Assembly: GCF_947500325.1 (NCBI RefSeq)
Contig: NZ_CANMRQ010000001.1
Span: forward strand, 436,001-500,000
DNA: 64,000 nucleotides
From: an uncultured Lacinutrix sp.
Lineage (GTDB): Bacteria; Bacteroidota; Bacteroidia; Flavobacteriales; Flavobacteriaceae
Direction of reading: 5' to 3'
Shown: one piece after another, positions 16,763 to 29,400 of the stretch
Layout: the number at the start of each line of letters is the position of its first letter
Position numbering within the stretch: the stretch's first letter is position 1
Program-made: the position numbers and the translations under genes
Notes under the pieces: model-generated
Told to the model about the DNA's origin: nothing
Seen by the model: the letters and a program-made list of their open reading frames with translations, nothing else
Databases searched by the model: none

Positions 16763-18691
16763 TCAGTCGTCTAAGTCGCTAGTTTCTGTGTTTAGAAAGT
16801 TCTCTATTTTTTCTAATCTAGCTTCTAAAGTTTTAATTTTTGCAGCTTCTTGTTTTAGCACATTATTCTCTTGTTTTAATTCTTGTATGGCTTTAATTAA
16901 TACAGGTATGAGCTCTGTATAGTTAACCGCTAAGGTATTTTTCTTATCGTCACTTATTGAAACTAAGTTTGCAATTATGGGTTGTACTTCTTGTGCAATT
17001 AGACCTAGTGATTTATGCTTTTTATTCTCCTTATTTTTCCAGTAGTATTGTACTGGGTTTAATGCTAAAATTTCATCTAGACCATATGTTATTTTCTCAA
17101 TATTTTTCTTTAACCTCCTGTCTGAAGAATGTACCAAAGCTCCACCTGCATAAATGTCACCACCACTTGGGTTTAAATATAAATCTGCCCAAGCATTTAA
17201 AGCATTATTATGAGCGCCAATAGTTGCATTATTATTTAAATTACCTATAACAACTCTGTTACCATTAACTGTTGGGCCAAAAACACCTGCAATCCATGAA
17301 GGATCTGAATTTCCAACTCCACTTCGTATCTCCAATGTTTTTTGTGGCGTTGCAGTACCAATACCAACATTCCCATTTTTTAATACAGTCATAGCATTTA
17401 ATCTATTTGAAGCGTTTGCACCATTTCCTATTTCAAACAGCGGGTCTGTAGCTACCCAACTACCTGCTGTTCCACCGCCAATATTATATTGTCCAATGCT
17501 TGTACCTGCAAAACTATTAGCCAAAGTACCAAGTCCCATAGCTGTTGAAATATTTCCTGAAGCAAAAGTACTAACTCCCATTGCTGTAGATTGAGTTCCT
17601 GTAGCTGCTGTTGTACTTCCCATTGCTGTTGAATTCAATCCTGAGGCCGTTGAGTTAAATCCCATGGCTATTGAAGACGATCCGCTTGCTCCATATCCAA
17701 AACTATTACTTTCATCAGAAAGACTTAAATCTAAAGCATTTGAACCGATTGTTGCGTGTAAAGAAGGGTTTCTACCAATTAACCTCCAACCTGTTCCATT
17801 ACCCTCATCTATAGCTTCTAAACCTCTACCATAATTAGTATCTGCATATTCTTTAGTGATTAAGGCTCTGGCATTTGTAATTTCAGATATATCAAATGAT
17901 GGTGCTATTATAGTTCCATTTTTTAATACGCTTAAAGCATTGAATCTAAAATTTCCAATTCCTAGGCTATTACCTATTTCAAATATAGGATCTGTTGGAA
18001 TCCAAGTATTTGGTGAACCACCACCAAAATTATAACTACCTATGGCAACAGAATTTAAAGATTCAGCTCTTGTATTCTGTCCCATTGCTAGAGAATAGTC
18101 GCCTGAAGCAGTTGTATTCCTACCTATTGCTATTGAAGATCTTCCAGTAGCTCCATAAGAAGAGCTTACCTCATTAGGGGTACTTAAATCTATAGCATTT
18201 ATACCAATATTACCATGGTTAGCTTGGTTACTTCCTATTAATCGCCAACCTGTATTTCCTCCTTCTGTTATTTGTTCTAAACCACTAACATTATCAGCTT
18301 CTATTGCATTTAAAGCATAAGGTACACTCATCAACTGTGAAGTACCTATATTGGTATATGTAGTACCTCCTGAAATATCAACTCCAATTTCTAAAAAATA
18401 AATATCTGTGTTCCAATCAACACTTGTAAAAGTATCTGTAGTTGTTCCTTGACCTATCACTACATTAAATGCACCATAAGCATTTGTTGTTGGCGTATGT
18501 GTTTCTGTGTAAACTATAGTTCCTGTAGAAGTAGTTTGCCTAATTTGAAACTGAACACCTATACTAGTATTGGCTAATATATCTCCTGCATTATCTCTCA
18601 CTACAGATTGATAATTAAAACCTTGAGGAGCTTGGGAATAAGACAAACTAAATATAAAAAAGAATAAAACTGAAAGTACACTAGTCTTCAT
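16763..18691 (-). CDS. Tail-fibre-like surface protein with S74 chaperone domain
   Basis: 642 residues. Signal peptide ends at SYSQ (about residue 19), followed by a Bacteroidota N-terminal domain (PQGFNYQSVVRDNAG). Two YadA-head-like blocks (around 175-225 and 325-400, with SxAMGxxTxA repeats) are each followed by a block naming a flat beta region. Near the C-terminus is HSSDRRLKKNIEKI, the start of an S74 intramolecular chaperone domain (about 530-600) that trimerises and self-cleaves in phage fibres, then a coiled coil. The two repeat blocks plus nearly matching texts (EGNTGWRLIGSN and EGNGTGWRLIGRN) show an internal duplication. Probably an exported trimeric fibre. Confidence 0.82.
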   Translation of the reverse strand: MKTSVLSVLFFFIFSLSYSQAPQGFNYQSVVRDNAGDILANTSIGVQFQIRQTTSTGTIVYTETHTPTTNAYGAFNVVIGQGTTTDTFTSVDWNTDIYFLEIGVDISGGTTYTNIGTSQLMSVPYALNAIEADNVSGLEQITEGGNTGWRLIGSNQANHGNIGINAIDLSTPNEVSSSYGATGRSSIAIGRNTTASGDYSLAMGQNTRAESLNSVAIGSYNFGGGSPNTWIPTDPIFEIGNSLGIGNFRFNALSVLKNGTIIAPSFDISEITNARALITKEYADTNYGRGLEAIDEGNGTGWRLIGRNPSLHATIGSNALDLSLSDESNSFGYGASGSSSIAMGFNSTASGLNSTAMGSTTAATGTQSTAMGVSTFASGNISTAMGLGTLANSFAGTSIGQYNIGGGTAGSWVATDPLFEIGNGANASNRLNAMTVLKNGNVGIGTATPQKTLEIRSGVGNSDPSWIAGVFGPTVNGNRVVIGNLNNNATIGAHNNALNAWADLYLNPSGGDIYAGGALVHSSDRRLKKNIEKITYGLDEILALNPVQYYWKNKENKKHKSLGLIAQEVQPIIANLVSISDDKKNTLAVNYTELIPVLIKAIQELKQENNVLKQEAAKIKTLEARLEKIENFLNTETSDLDD

Positions 18692-18742
18692 ATCAATGTT
18701 TTAAGGTTGATAGTATCAAAGATATAAATAAAACAATAACTA

Positions 18743-18979
18743 TCAGCAACTTACCTCCGTTCCACAAGAGATATTTAAAACTCTAGAAATACCTTGTACA
18801 CTACAACTTTCTTTTAGTAATGATTTAATTAAACTATTTGTGTTTTCATTATAAGCTTTATAAGTATAATACAATTGAAATCGCTTATTACAAACTTTAC
18901 ATTTGTAACGTTGTTTTCCTTTTTGAAAACCACTTTTTACTGAATATTCATTACAATCTGGACAATATACTTTTTTCAT
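18743..18979 (-). pseudogene. IS1-type InsA-like fragment
   Basis: 78 residues with a zinc ribbon (CPDC at 6-9 and CKVC at 27-30) followed by the RFQLYYTYKAY segment and an HTH (LLKESCSVQGISRVLNIS), matching the N-terminal ORF of IS1-family elements. It then ends abruptly in an unrelated CGTEVSC tail, and no InsB-like catalytic ORF or terminal repeat is present. It is a truncated remnant between the surface protein and the orphan Rhs tip, and marks past rearrangement. Confidence 0.7.
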
Positions 18980-19090
18980 ATCCTAATTTGAAATACTACC
19001 AATTTTGGCCATAAAATAACACTATTTTGTCTTTTAGAGTTATTTTTAAATACTAATAACTCCTTATTTTATTGCATAATAAACCAATTT

Positions 19091-19201
19091 GATTACTATC
19101 CCTTTGGGATGCTACTTCCTGGTAGACACGGTAACTCCTCAGACTATAGGTATGGCTTTCAAGGACAAGAACTAGATAATGAAATTAAAGGTGAAGGGAA
19201 T
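19091..19201 (+). repeat. 111-nt inverted repeat, copy 1 (start of the orphan Rhs tip)
   Basis: Identical, in opposite orientation, to 21348-21458 inside the main Rhs gene; the flanks on both sides differ at once. It encodes the same residues in the same frame ([11 protein letters not shown] through DNEIKGEGN). Confidence 0.93.
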
Positions 19202-20227
19202 AGTCATAATTTTAAGTTTAGAATGTATGATTCGAGAATTGGTAGGTTCTTTGCTATTGATCCTCTATACAAAGAATATCCTCATAATTCTCCTTATGCT
19301 TTTAGTGAAAATAGGGTAATCGATGCAATTGAATTAGAAGGTGGAGAAAAATTGATTGTTGCTAAAACTAGTGAGCCTATACCTAATCAACGTTCAGGAA
19401 GAGCAAAAATCACAATAAAATTAGATTACAAAGTGTTAGTCGATAATGCAATGGGAGGACTCAATAGTGCAGATATTGATCCTAAAGCATTTAGCAAAAG
19501 GTTTTCTGATGGAAATTATACTGACTATATGATTACATTACCAACTTCTGATACTGAAGCTCAATTTTTAGAAGGAAAGCAGTTAGTATGGGCTCAAAAG
19601 GCAAATGATTTTAAAGGGCGTAACCAAGAAGATAGAGCAAAGTATGCAAAAAAACTTACTGAAAGTGGAGTAACGTCATACTATAAGGTGGAAGTTGAAT
19701 ATGATGTAACCTTAACAGCCGAACAAAAAATTAGAGAGATGATTAATTATATGAAGGGAGATCCTAAATCTAGAGGGATAATTATGAATAAAATGGCCAC
19801 TACTGGACAATTGACACAATTGTATAAAATGGCAGATATAACAGGTAATGATGGTTTAAAAACATTATATACATTTGCTAGAAAATTAAATAGTCATTTT
19901 GATCCAAATACAGGTGGAGCTGCTGTTTCTGAGGGCTATTTAGCAACTGAAAACACACAAGGGTTGCCAGACTATAATTTTGTATATATAAATAGTGATA
20001 GAAAAGCTGGAGGGTTATCATTATTAGATATTATGGTTCACGAAGGTGGGCATAATATGGCAAAAATACATAAACATACAGAAGATGGTGATGGAGATTA
20101 TGAATATAATCAAGATGGTTTGCAAGGGAACAACACAGAAAAAAGAACAAAAATACGTCCTACAAGACAAAATTCGCGAAGTATAATAAACGATGGAACG
20201 AATAGATCAACAATTGAAAATAATTGA
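19109..20227 (+). CDS. Orphan Rhs C-terminal tip with metzincin-like motif
   Basis: 372 residues from the first ATG, which is an internal Met of the Rhs core, so there is no natural start and probably no expression alone. Residues 1-31 are identical to the main Rhs protein; the core then continues with [19 protein letters not shown] and the tip begins at about 75. The tip carries [11 protein letters not shown] (His311, Glu312, His315, His321), which has metzincin zinc spacing but Ala in place of Gly. The final 50 residues are polar. No immunity-like gene is seen. I read it as a silent tip cassette that DNA inversion at the 111-nt repeat could join to the main gene. Confidence 0.75.
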   Translation: MLLPGRHGNSSDYRYGFQGQELDNEIKGEGNSHNFKFRMYDSRIGRFFAIDPLYKEYPHNSPYAFSENRVIDAIELEGGEKLIVAKTSEPIPNQRSGRAKITIKLDYKVLVDNAMGGLNSADIDPKAFSKRFSDGNYTDYMITLPTSDTEAQFLEGKQLVWAQKANDFKGRNQEDRAKYAKKLTESGVTSYYKVEVEYDVTLTAEQKIREMINYMKGDPKSRGIIMNKMATTGQLTQLYKMADITGNDGLKTLYTFARKLNSHFDPNTGGAAVSEGYLATENTQGLPDYNFVYINSDRKAGGLSLLDIMVHEGGHNMAKIHKHTEDGDGDYEYNQDGLQGNNTEKRTKIRPTRQNSRSIINDGTNRSTIENN

Positions 20228-20279
20228 TTTTATTTACTTTTACTAGCTTAATGACAAACTCAATATTTTCCCCTGCTAT

Positions 20280-20296
20280 CGCTCGTTTGTGACGAG
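20280..20296 (-). repeat. Inverted copy of the CTCGTCACA repeat
   Basis: On the minus strand CTCGTCACAAACGAGCG, one base different from 16585-16601. It lies between the two convergent Rhs tips; a further piece CTCGTCACAG is at 20401-20410. Confidence 0.55.
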
Positions 20297-20322
20297 TAAC
20301 CTCAATAAAGAGTAAACAAATT

Positions 20323-20352
20323 AAAACCTTTACATTTCTGTAAAGGTTTTTT
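20323..20352 (+). terminator. Terminator between the two convergent Rhs tips
   Basis: AAAACCTTTACA / TGTAAAGGTTTT with a 4-nt loop and T-rich tail. It is symmetrical enough to serve both the orphan tip and the main Rhs gene, and would stay in the correct place after inversion. Confidence 0.75.
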
Positions 20353-20426
20353 CTTTTAAGTTAAAAGCACGGTAACTCAGAGTAATTATATAATACATCA
20401 CTCGTCACAGGGAAAATATAATATAA

Positions 20427-23400
20427 CTAATTTTTATCTTGAGCAACATATTCTTTTATTGTTTTGTATATAACTTCAATTTGATCATTTCTTAATTCTA
20501 AGGTTGTTTTTCCTGTTTCAATATCATCTTCCATCTGAAGTTTTAATAATAGATACTCTCCTTCTTGCCCCATGTTCATAATATTTTTAGCAAGAATTCT
20601 TGTAGCACTATTTGGTTCATTAAAAGTATTATTTTCCATTTCTTTCTCGGATAATCGCCATAATTTTTTTATAGATGGTATTTGTTTTACAAGTTTTCCG
20701 TTGGCATCTAAACTATAATCATCATAGGTATGAAGTAACCCCAATAGATGAGCTAACTCATGAAAAATTACATTGGCTGCATTATCAATATCTTCTTCTT
20801 CATAAGGCAAAAGGTCATTTGGATCTAGCCAATCTACTGTAAACTGACCAAGTGTTTCATCTGATATATAAATTTTATCTCCTTTGATGTTATTAGCTAT
20901 AGCAACGAAAATACCATTTTCTATTTGTTGTTTTGTAGCTTTATTTTCAGCAATCAACATTTCATTAAACTCTTTTTTAGGCAAAAAAAGAATTTCGTAA
21001 CTAGCATCATTATCTATGACTACTGCTCCTTCTAATTGATTATGATTTGGAGTATTAATTTCTTTAGATAATTCAGTTTTAAACTTAATTTTTAATCCAT
21101 GAAGAATTTTATCTATAATTTCACTATTTATCTTGGTTTTATTAGTTACCTTAAATTTAACTCCAGCAACTAGTGTCCTTCCTTTAGTTTTTATAAAAGG
21201 CTGTAAACCTTCCATTTCGAAAGCATCAACAACTCTATTTCCAGAAAAGGCATAAGGTGAATACCAATTATATATAGCCTCCATAGGATCCACTGCAAAG
21301 AATCTACCTACTCTTGGGTCATGCATTCTAAACTTATAGTTAATAGAATTCCCTTCACCTTTAATTTCATTATCTAGTTCTTGTCCTTGAAAGCCATACC
21401 TATAGTCTGAGGAGTTACCGTGTCTACCAGGAAGTAGCATCCCAAAGGGATAGTAATCATTGTATGCTTTTACATCTGTATTAAAGTAGGCTAAAGTACT
21501 TCCTGTAAAGGTTGGAATTTTTACATCGCTTACTACACTTAGTACATTACCTAAATGGTTAGATAATTCATAATTTTTATCACCAACTCTTTTAGTATAG
21601 CTTCTTTTTACCAAATCATCTGTAAAAATACTCGTTGCCCAAGCGAGTTCATTTTGGCTAAGATTAGCTGTAGCTCCTTTTTCTGAAACTAAAGTTTCTG
21701 CTTCTGTTTCAAAATTAAAGGCATCTGCATAGGTATTACCATTAATGGTTGTGCTATAAGCTATGTCTTTTATTTGAAACTTGTTTGCATATTCTCCGCC
21801 AATAATAGATTGTATAGTGGTATTAATAGTCGCTGGAGCTGGAATGCTATTAATAGACATTGTAACACCGTTATTTAAATTATAACTTTCGTTATTTATA
21901 GCAATAGTAATATCAAAGGTTGTGTTTTTTAATTGTGTAAAGTCTATAGCGATACCGTCTTGTTGCATTTCTGTTTCTGTAATACCAATAGTATGGTCTA
22001 GCTCAGCTTTAAGTATATAATGAAAAGCATTAGCCATAACAGAGTGTCCATAAAATACAGGTTTGTATTTGCCTTCGCTTTTCTTTAAGAATATTTCTGT
22101 ATAATTTTCTCTACTAGTATTATTACTAGTTGCTGTATTAACAAAACCTAATTTTGCTACTCTAATAGAATCATTCTCTTGTAAAGGTTCTAGTAGCTTT
22201 ATTTTTGTATTTATTATAGATGATGTTATTGGTTCATGATCTAATGCAGAGACATTGTCTATAGTAAAATCTATAGTATTGTTTGCTCCTAGCTCTAAAG
22301 CAACTGTTGTATCATTATCACTTGTTAGGCTAGTAGATTTTGAATCTTTATTAGATACATAATTCTCGATACCTAATCTGCTACTACCATAAATATGATG
22401 TTCTTTTATTTTATACGATGTATAATCATGATTGTCAAATTCTTGACTTGTAGCGTTAGTTTCGAAAACACTTAAAACGTTACCTTGTGCGTCACGTGCG
22501 TATCGTGTACTAACAACGCCAGTTTTACTTATTACTGTTTTTGCTATTCGGTTACCTAATCCATCATAATCAAATACAATAGTTTCTGCTATTTTATTTG
22601 GAAAACCTTCAGGGTACTTTTGTATTCTATCGACTTTACCATCAACTCGCCATTTAATGTGTATACGTTCTGTTTTGTCTTGTATTAATTGTCCTATCTC
22701 ATCGTACACATAATTATGACTATTAGGGTCATCTTCACTGTATGTAATTCCTAAAAGATCTTCTTGGTCATCTATATCTACATCAAAATTAGTGGCAGCA
22801 ATAGCATCTTTTACTAATTGTAATTGGTTAGTTTTCGATTTGTATTTATAGGTAAATTGATCCATTGGGATTACTGCATTCCCTTTTACAGTTCTAGACA
22901 ACTCGGTTAAATTACCATTTCTATCATAACTGTAACTAGAAGCATAACTATCTCTATAAGCCGTTGTAGAACTACTTTCGAAAGCTTTAGAGGTCATACT
23001 TTTAATCCTATTAAGCTGGTCGTATTTGTAACTATTTAGTTGCGTGGCTAGCATAACATCTTCTTGCTGCCTTATACTAGTTACCATCTTTTTAATATTA
23101 CCATTGTATAAATTAGGACTGTTATCGAAGGTGCTATTACTAGAAAGACTAAAACTACTAGAAGTATTACCTATAGAATTATAATCACCATTAAAATAAC
23201 TTAATGAATAGCCAAAAGCATCTTTAGCAACTAAAGCATTAGCAAGCGCAAGACCATCTTTTCCAATATCATTATTTGCATCTCCTATATGCTCTCCGTT
23301 TACAGATTTTAGCCAGCCTTGAAGCGTGTACATATAGTCCATACCTTGTACTTTTTTATCTCCAATTTCTGTTCTGGCTAATGGGCCATGTTCATAGTAT

Positions 23401-26400
23401 TTATAAGACGCATCTTGCTCCCATATAACATTATCTTTAGAAGTTTCTACACTAGTAATTCTATTATCTGCATCGTATTTATAACGATGTATAAATTGGT
23501 CTAGCTGGCCTTTTTGATAAGTAACTTTATTGACATTACCGCTAATTAAATCATAATCGTATGCCACTCGTTTTAGGTGTTTGTTAAAACTATTAGGAAT
23601 GTTTATATCACTATAAAAATTAACTAACTCATTGACATTACCATGTATATCGTAATTATAAAAAATACCATTGTTAAAGACTGGTTTTAGTGTTAATGTA
23701 GAAAAACTATCATAGTATAGAATGGCACTCACTCTATTGCGTAGTGTATGCGGATTAAATGCAGTAAATAGCTGTGCTGAATTACTATAATTAGATACTG
23801 CAACGGTAGGTAAGTTTATTGCTTTATCATAAAACGTCTTTGTAACTTCTGTTCTTAAATGATTAGCATTAAATACATTAATAGGGTTAGATAGACCTGT
23901 GTTATACAGTCGTCCTTCATTAGAAATGGTATACGTTTCATATGGTGTATGTACTTCTCCTGCTTCAATAATTCTGCCTAATCCATCATAATTTGTATAG
24001 CTGAAACGATCTTTAGCTTGATCCTCTCCATCATAGCCTACGAAATTTAAATCATGTATTTTACCTCCGTTAAATACTAAATTGGCACGAATATCCATAG
24101 GTAAGCCAGGATGAGATTCCTCGTAAGTTAAATAAAGCGTATTATTTATATAATAATTAATATCTCCATTTAATCGCTCAACTTTAAGTTTATCTCCTAC
24201 TTGCAAATAATACTGTGATGGCGGTGTAATTAAACTTCCAGAATTTCCTACTCTAGCTACACGTAAGGAAGTATTAGTACTATTGGTATAAGTATACATA
24301 AAATAACTAGGCAATCGAGAGCCTCCATAATTACCTAATCCTTTTGTTCTATCTACATAACTTAATCCAAGTGCTACGGCTTTATGAGCTTGAAAATCGC
24401 TAGTAATGGTACGCTCTACATACCCATTCCCGTATAAGATATGAGTTTCATCTATACCAGATGTACTCCAAGTTCCTGGGCCAGTTTTTTCTATATTTTT
24501 ACCGTCTTGAGAGATAGTAACAGTTCCGGCTACATCTTCTTTATAAGTTAAATCGGTATATAAAGCAGCTTGCTTATCGTTCTGTGACGCAATTATTCTG
24601 CCTAAATCATCGTAAGCAAATCGAGTCACACCGCCATCTGGTGTTTTTTGCCATACTAATTGGTTTAAACTATTGTATTTGTACTTAGTGTCTAGAGTGT
24701 GTTCTGGTAAGGTGTTTTGATGGTTTGGATTATTATTATCTGGTGTTACTCTAGCCTCATCTAATGCGGTTTGAAAATCAGTAGTAAATTCATCATCTTC
24801 AAATCGATCAATACCTTCTGGAGACACCGTTTTTACTAAGTTGCCAGCTTGGTCGTAATAATATAATGTGTATTGATACTGTTTGTCTTTATAGGTCATG
24901 GTAGCTTGTTCTTCAATGTTACTCATGGCCTCAGCAATATAATCTTGTTTAAATTGCTCTTTTAATGTGTTTAAGTAAGTGTAATACGCATCTCCTGCAT
25001 AAGTATTGCTTACATTAAAGGCAAACTCTTGGCAATTGGTTTGTGGATCTTCTATAAATATATTTGAGGTAGGAAACAATGGTGCTGGTGGACATATTCC
25101 TGGATTAGCAACCATATAAATTGTAGCGATGTATGCACCCCAATTAACATCACCACCATTATCTACATAATTTTTATAATCTGTAATCGCACTTGCATAA
25201 TTATCATAACCATAATGCAATTGTGTAGCCCCAAACTCTGCAATACTTATAAATTGTGCATGTTCAACACTTAAAGTGCCATTTGTAGCAAATGCCTCTA
25301 CATAACTGTTATAACCATCTACGATATAGCTAAAATTTTGATTACAGAAATACTCTTCTGTCATTGGGTCACCAGGATTGTCTCCTTCTGGAATAGTCGT
25401 GTAATCTTCTAATTTTGGTAATACAGTGTTTATAAAAAAGGTGTGTTTTTCATTACAAGACACGGGTGCTATGGTTTGAGGAGTACAAGGTTGTTCACAA
25501 TTATCTTGATTAATATAATTAGGTAAATCGATTTTTTTATCAGAATCACTTATTATATCTTCATATACTATTTCATTACGTAAATTATTAGAAGGATTAT
25601 ACCAACGACATGAAATCGCATAACGATTTACAAGAATTACGGAAAAAGTACAATTAGAGATATTAAAACTTAAATCATAGTAAAACTCATTGCCTTCATT
25701 GGCAACTGAACCATCGTTAAAGAAAGCTAGAGCAGTTTCTACATTATTAATATTAGAACGAAGACTAAAACTTAAAAAGTTACTTGGGTTTCCATAATAA
25801 GTTGAAGATGGTAAATCATATGAGGTTACTTCATTATAATCAAAAAATGAAAATAAACCATTAGTACTAGAAGAAACATTATTGGACATCAAAAAATATC
25901 TATTGCTTCCAGATGTTGTTTCAAATTTTATAGCAAAGAAAAATTTATTTGAACAAGTAATGTGTTCTCCTGTAGTAGGTATAATATATCTAGTTTTTAT
26001 TTTAACAAACTCCGCATTATCGATTGATTCATCGTTAAGATTTGTATTATTTGAAAATTTAAAAAATTCTCTTAACGATTCAGGAATAACTATAGATTGT
26101 GGGCCATTATCAGATAATATATGAAGACTATTATTATAAACACTATTGTATAAATCAATAAATCCATTTTCTATGTCTGTTTCTGTGATACCATCCGTCT
26201 CTATAAAACTTTGACAAAAGGAATTTTCGCAATTATCTTCACTATCATATGGGCAATCATCGCAATTATCAGGAGTTCCATCTCCATCCGTATCAATTGG
26301 ACCATCACAAGTACAATTCGTATCGGGATTATTAGGGCATGGATCACATAAATCAAAAATACCATCATTGTCACTATCTATATTACCACATTCACAATTA

Positions 26401-29400
26401 GGATCTGGGTTATTTGGGCAATCATCACAAAGATCAGGTATGCCATCTCCATCAGTATCGTCTAATAAAACTTCTCCAGGTCCTGTATAATCATTAGTTC
26501 CTAAACCGCATTCAATTCTTGCAATTGTTTTTCCTTGTAATATTACTTCAGTAACACCATCACTTAAAGTTGCTTTAACTTTAAAAGTAAACTGTTGTGT
26601 TATGTCATTATAAGAGTTGGGTACATAATAGACATCACTCATGTGTGCAATTGCATCTACTGCCCATAGGCTATCCCAAGTATGTCCTGGTGTAACTGGG
26701 GCAAAATCTGTAATAATATTAGAGAGATTTGGGTTTGTAAAATGGATACTTAATGCATTATTACTAAATGAAGCTGTTATTTGTAACGGGCCGTTATTTG
26801 GGATTGCTCCTCCAACATCTGTAAATAAATCAGGACTTAAAAAATGACCATTAAACTGTGTGCTACTATTTGTAGGATCTAAGTAACTCTGGCCGCTAGA
26901 TAACTGTGTTGTTGCTAAGCCATTTAAGAATATTTCAAGATCTGTAACTAAAGGACATTGCCCCGTTTGCGTATAAATTTCTATATCCACCTGATCTTCA
27001 ATATTATCTGCTATGTCTTGATTAGAATCGTTAGAATTGTATAAAGCATCTACGGGTATATAACGTTTACTTTTTATGTTATAGTTTGATGCACTAGTAC
27101 TACTACATAAACCATCATTTACACCACTTACACTAACGCTGTGTACAACACTGTAATCTCTTATAACATCTAGTATAGAATTAGGTGTTGTTGCTGTTTC
27201 TATACAGCCATTATAAGCATTTTGCTCTATGGTATAATAATTAAGTAATACATATTGTAACTTTTGTTTAAGCGATAAATAGTAACTTATGTAATAGCTC
27301 CATATATCGTTTTTAGTTTGTTGAGACAAACTAGTATTAGTATTTGTTGGTGTACTTGGGCTATTAAGCATCCCTATAAAATTAGATGGGATTTGGCATA
27401 CATCAATACTATTACAATAAGCCGTTTCAAAAGCGAATTGTAGCATTGTTTTTTCAGTTTTGTCATAGCCATAGCCTGGATTGTTATGTTCCAAAGCTTC
27501 TAACATTACATCGTTTTTAAGTGCAATTAATGCTGGATCATCTAAACTTACGCCTTGCCCAAAATATGGATCTTGATTAAAGAGGTCTAATAAATCGTTA
27601 CTGTTAGATGGTATAAGATTCGCTGTTTCTGCTCCTTCAAAATCTAAAGACCTTAAATAGTCATCAAAACCATCAGTATTTATAGTGTTACCATTTGTGA
27701 GTTGACATAATGCTTTACTATAATTGTAGTACACATATTCTGGATGGTATTGTACTAAAGATTCTGCCCAATGTACTCGCCACAGATTTATAAAATCGTC
27801 TGCATTTTTTAAATGTTGTGGTTCTACCCATAGTGTTTCGTTATTTCCTTGTGTAATAGTAATTACTGTAACATTATTATCAATTTCTGGACTATAAGTT
27901 TGTGTTTCTTCGTCATAAATTATTTGTGTTAAGGCAACATCTCCAGCGGTAGTAAAATAATGATTAGGAGATAGTCCTTCAATTAATCCTCCATTTCCAG
28001 AAGGTGCTACTCCTGTTAGTTTATAATGTTTAGGTGTTTTCCAATTAAAATCACCTGGATTACTATTAGGAAATGCTGGATATGCTAATTGGTTGTCTTC
28101 AGAAAAAATATTTGTTTCTGTTTGTATGTTTACTGGTACTAATACTTGTTCTCCATCAGCATTTGTATAATATTCTGCACCACCATATTGCCCGTTTGGT
28201 TGCATATCCCCTAACATAAAATTAAGTCCTACACTACAAGATGAGGATTCGTATTCACCGTTAGGATCAGGGTCTATAAAAATACCATCATTAGAACAAG
28301 GCGCTGTACATGTTGCATAGAGCTCGTTCCATTGTTGCTCTAATGTACTGGTTATAAGTGCTTGTAAATCTATATCTATACTACCTGGTGCCCAAGGATT
28401 AGGAAAACCACTATAATTTACGCCATCTGTACCAACAGTAAGGTTAAAATAATCTTGAAATGTAGGAAGGTCTGGGTTAGTAGCCTCATCATCCCAGTTG
28501 TTCCAACCAACTATATTGTATAAGCATTCACCACAACTTGTAAAACATTGGTCTTCAATATTTACTTCAGGAAACGGAATACAACCAGTATCTGCATTGG
28601 TTATTTTAGAAATATAATCGTTAGCAAAATAGTCTAGTGCTTGTTGGTTGATTTTTAAATCCTTTTTTATCCCAAAGTTTCCTATGTTAAAAGGTTGTAG
28701 AGAACTGTTACCATTAGCTAACGCAGTACTTGAGGTATAATTTTCGGTATTATTAATGTCTTGTTGTAATACAAATGGAGTGCCATTTAGAATTTGTGAT
28801 GGATCAAAGTCTCCAATAGTCGTTTTGTATGCAATGCCTCCATTTCCATTCTCGTCTGCTAGAATTAAATGTCCAAAACACTCATTAGTAATATCGGTCT
28901 CGAAATCGAAAACAAAAGGATAACCACTATTATCTGGTAAACAGCCTGTCGTGAATCCCTTTTTATAGGTTAAATTATAGGTGGTTTCATATTGGCTTCC
29001 GTTTAGTGCATTAAATTTTTGTACTTCGTATAATGTACCATCTTGCAGTATACCATAATTACCTGTAGCGTAGTTTTGATTTTCTGCACTATTACTATTA
29101 AACAATTCTACAGTAACTACTTTGTGAAGCTCATCATTATCTTCATCTTCTAAGCCTATTAACTGTGATGGGTTTTCTCCAGAAAGTGCTGTTGCTATTG
29201 TTCGTCCTTGTGGATCTATATAACTAATGCTTATTTGCCCATTTGGATCTATTACTGCATTTTTTTTATAATGTTCACTATAACCTACACTATAGCCAAA
29301 TAAGCGATCTAGTTCTTTTTGTTCTGGTGTTGTGTAATAGTATTTCATTTCATGACCAGAACCTAATTGATGTGTATAGCCTACGCCACTTTTTCTAGCT

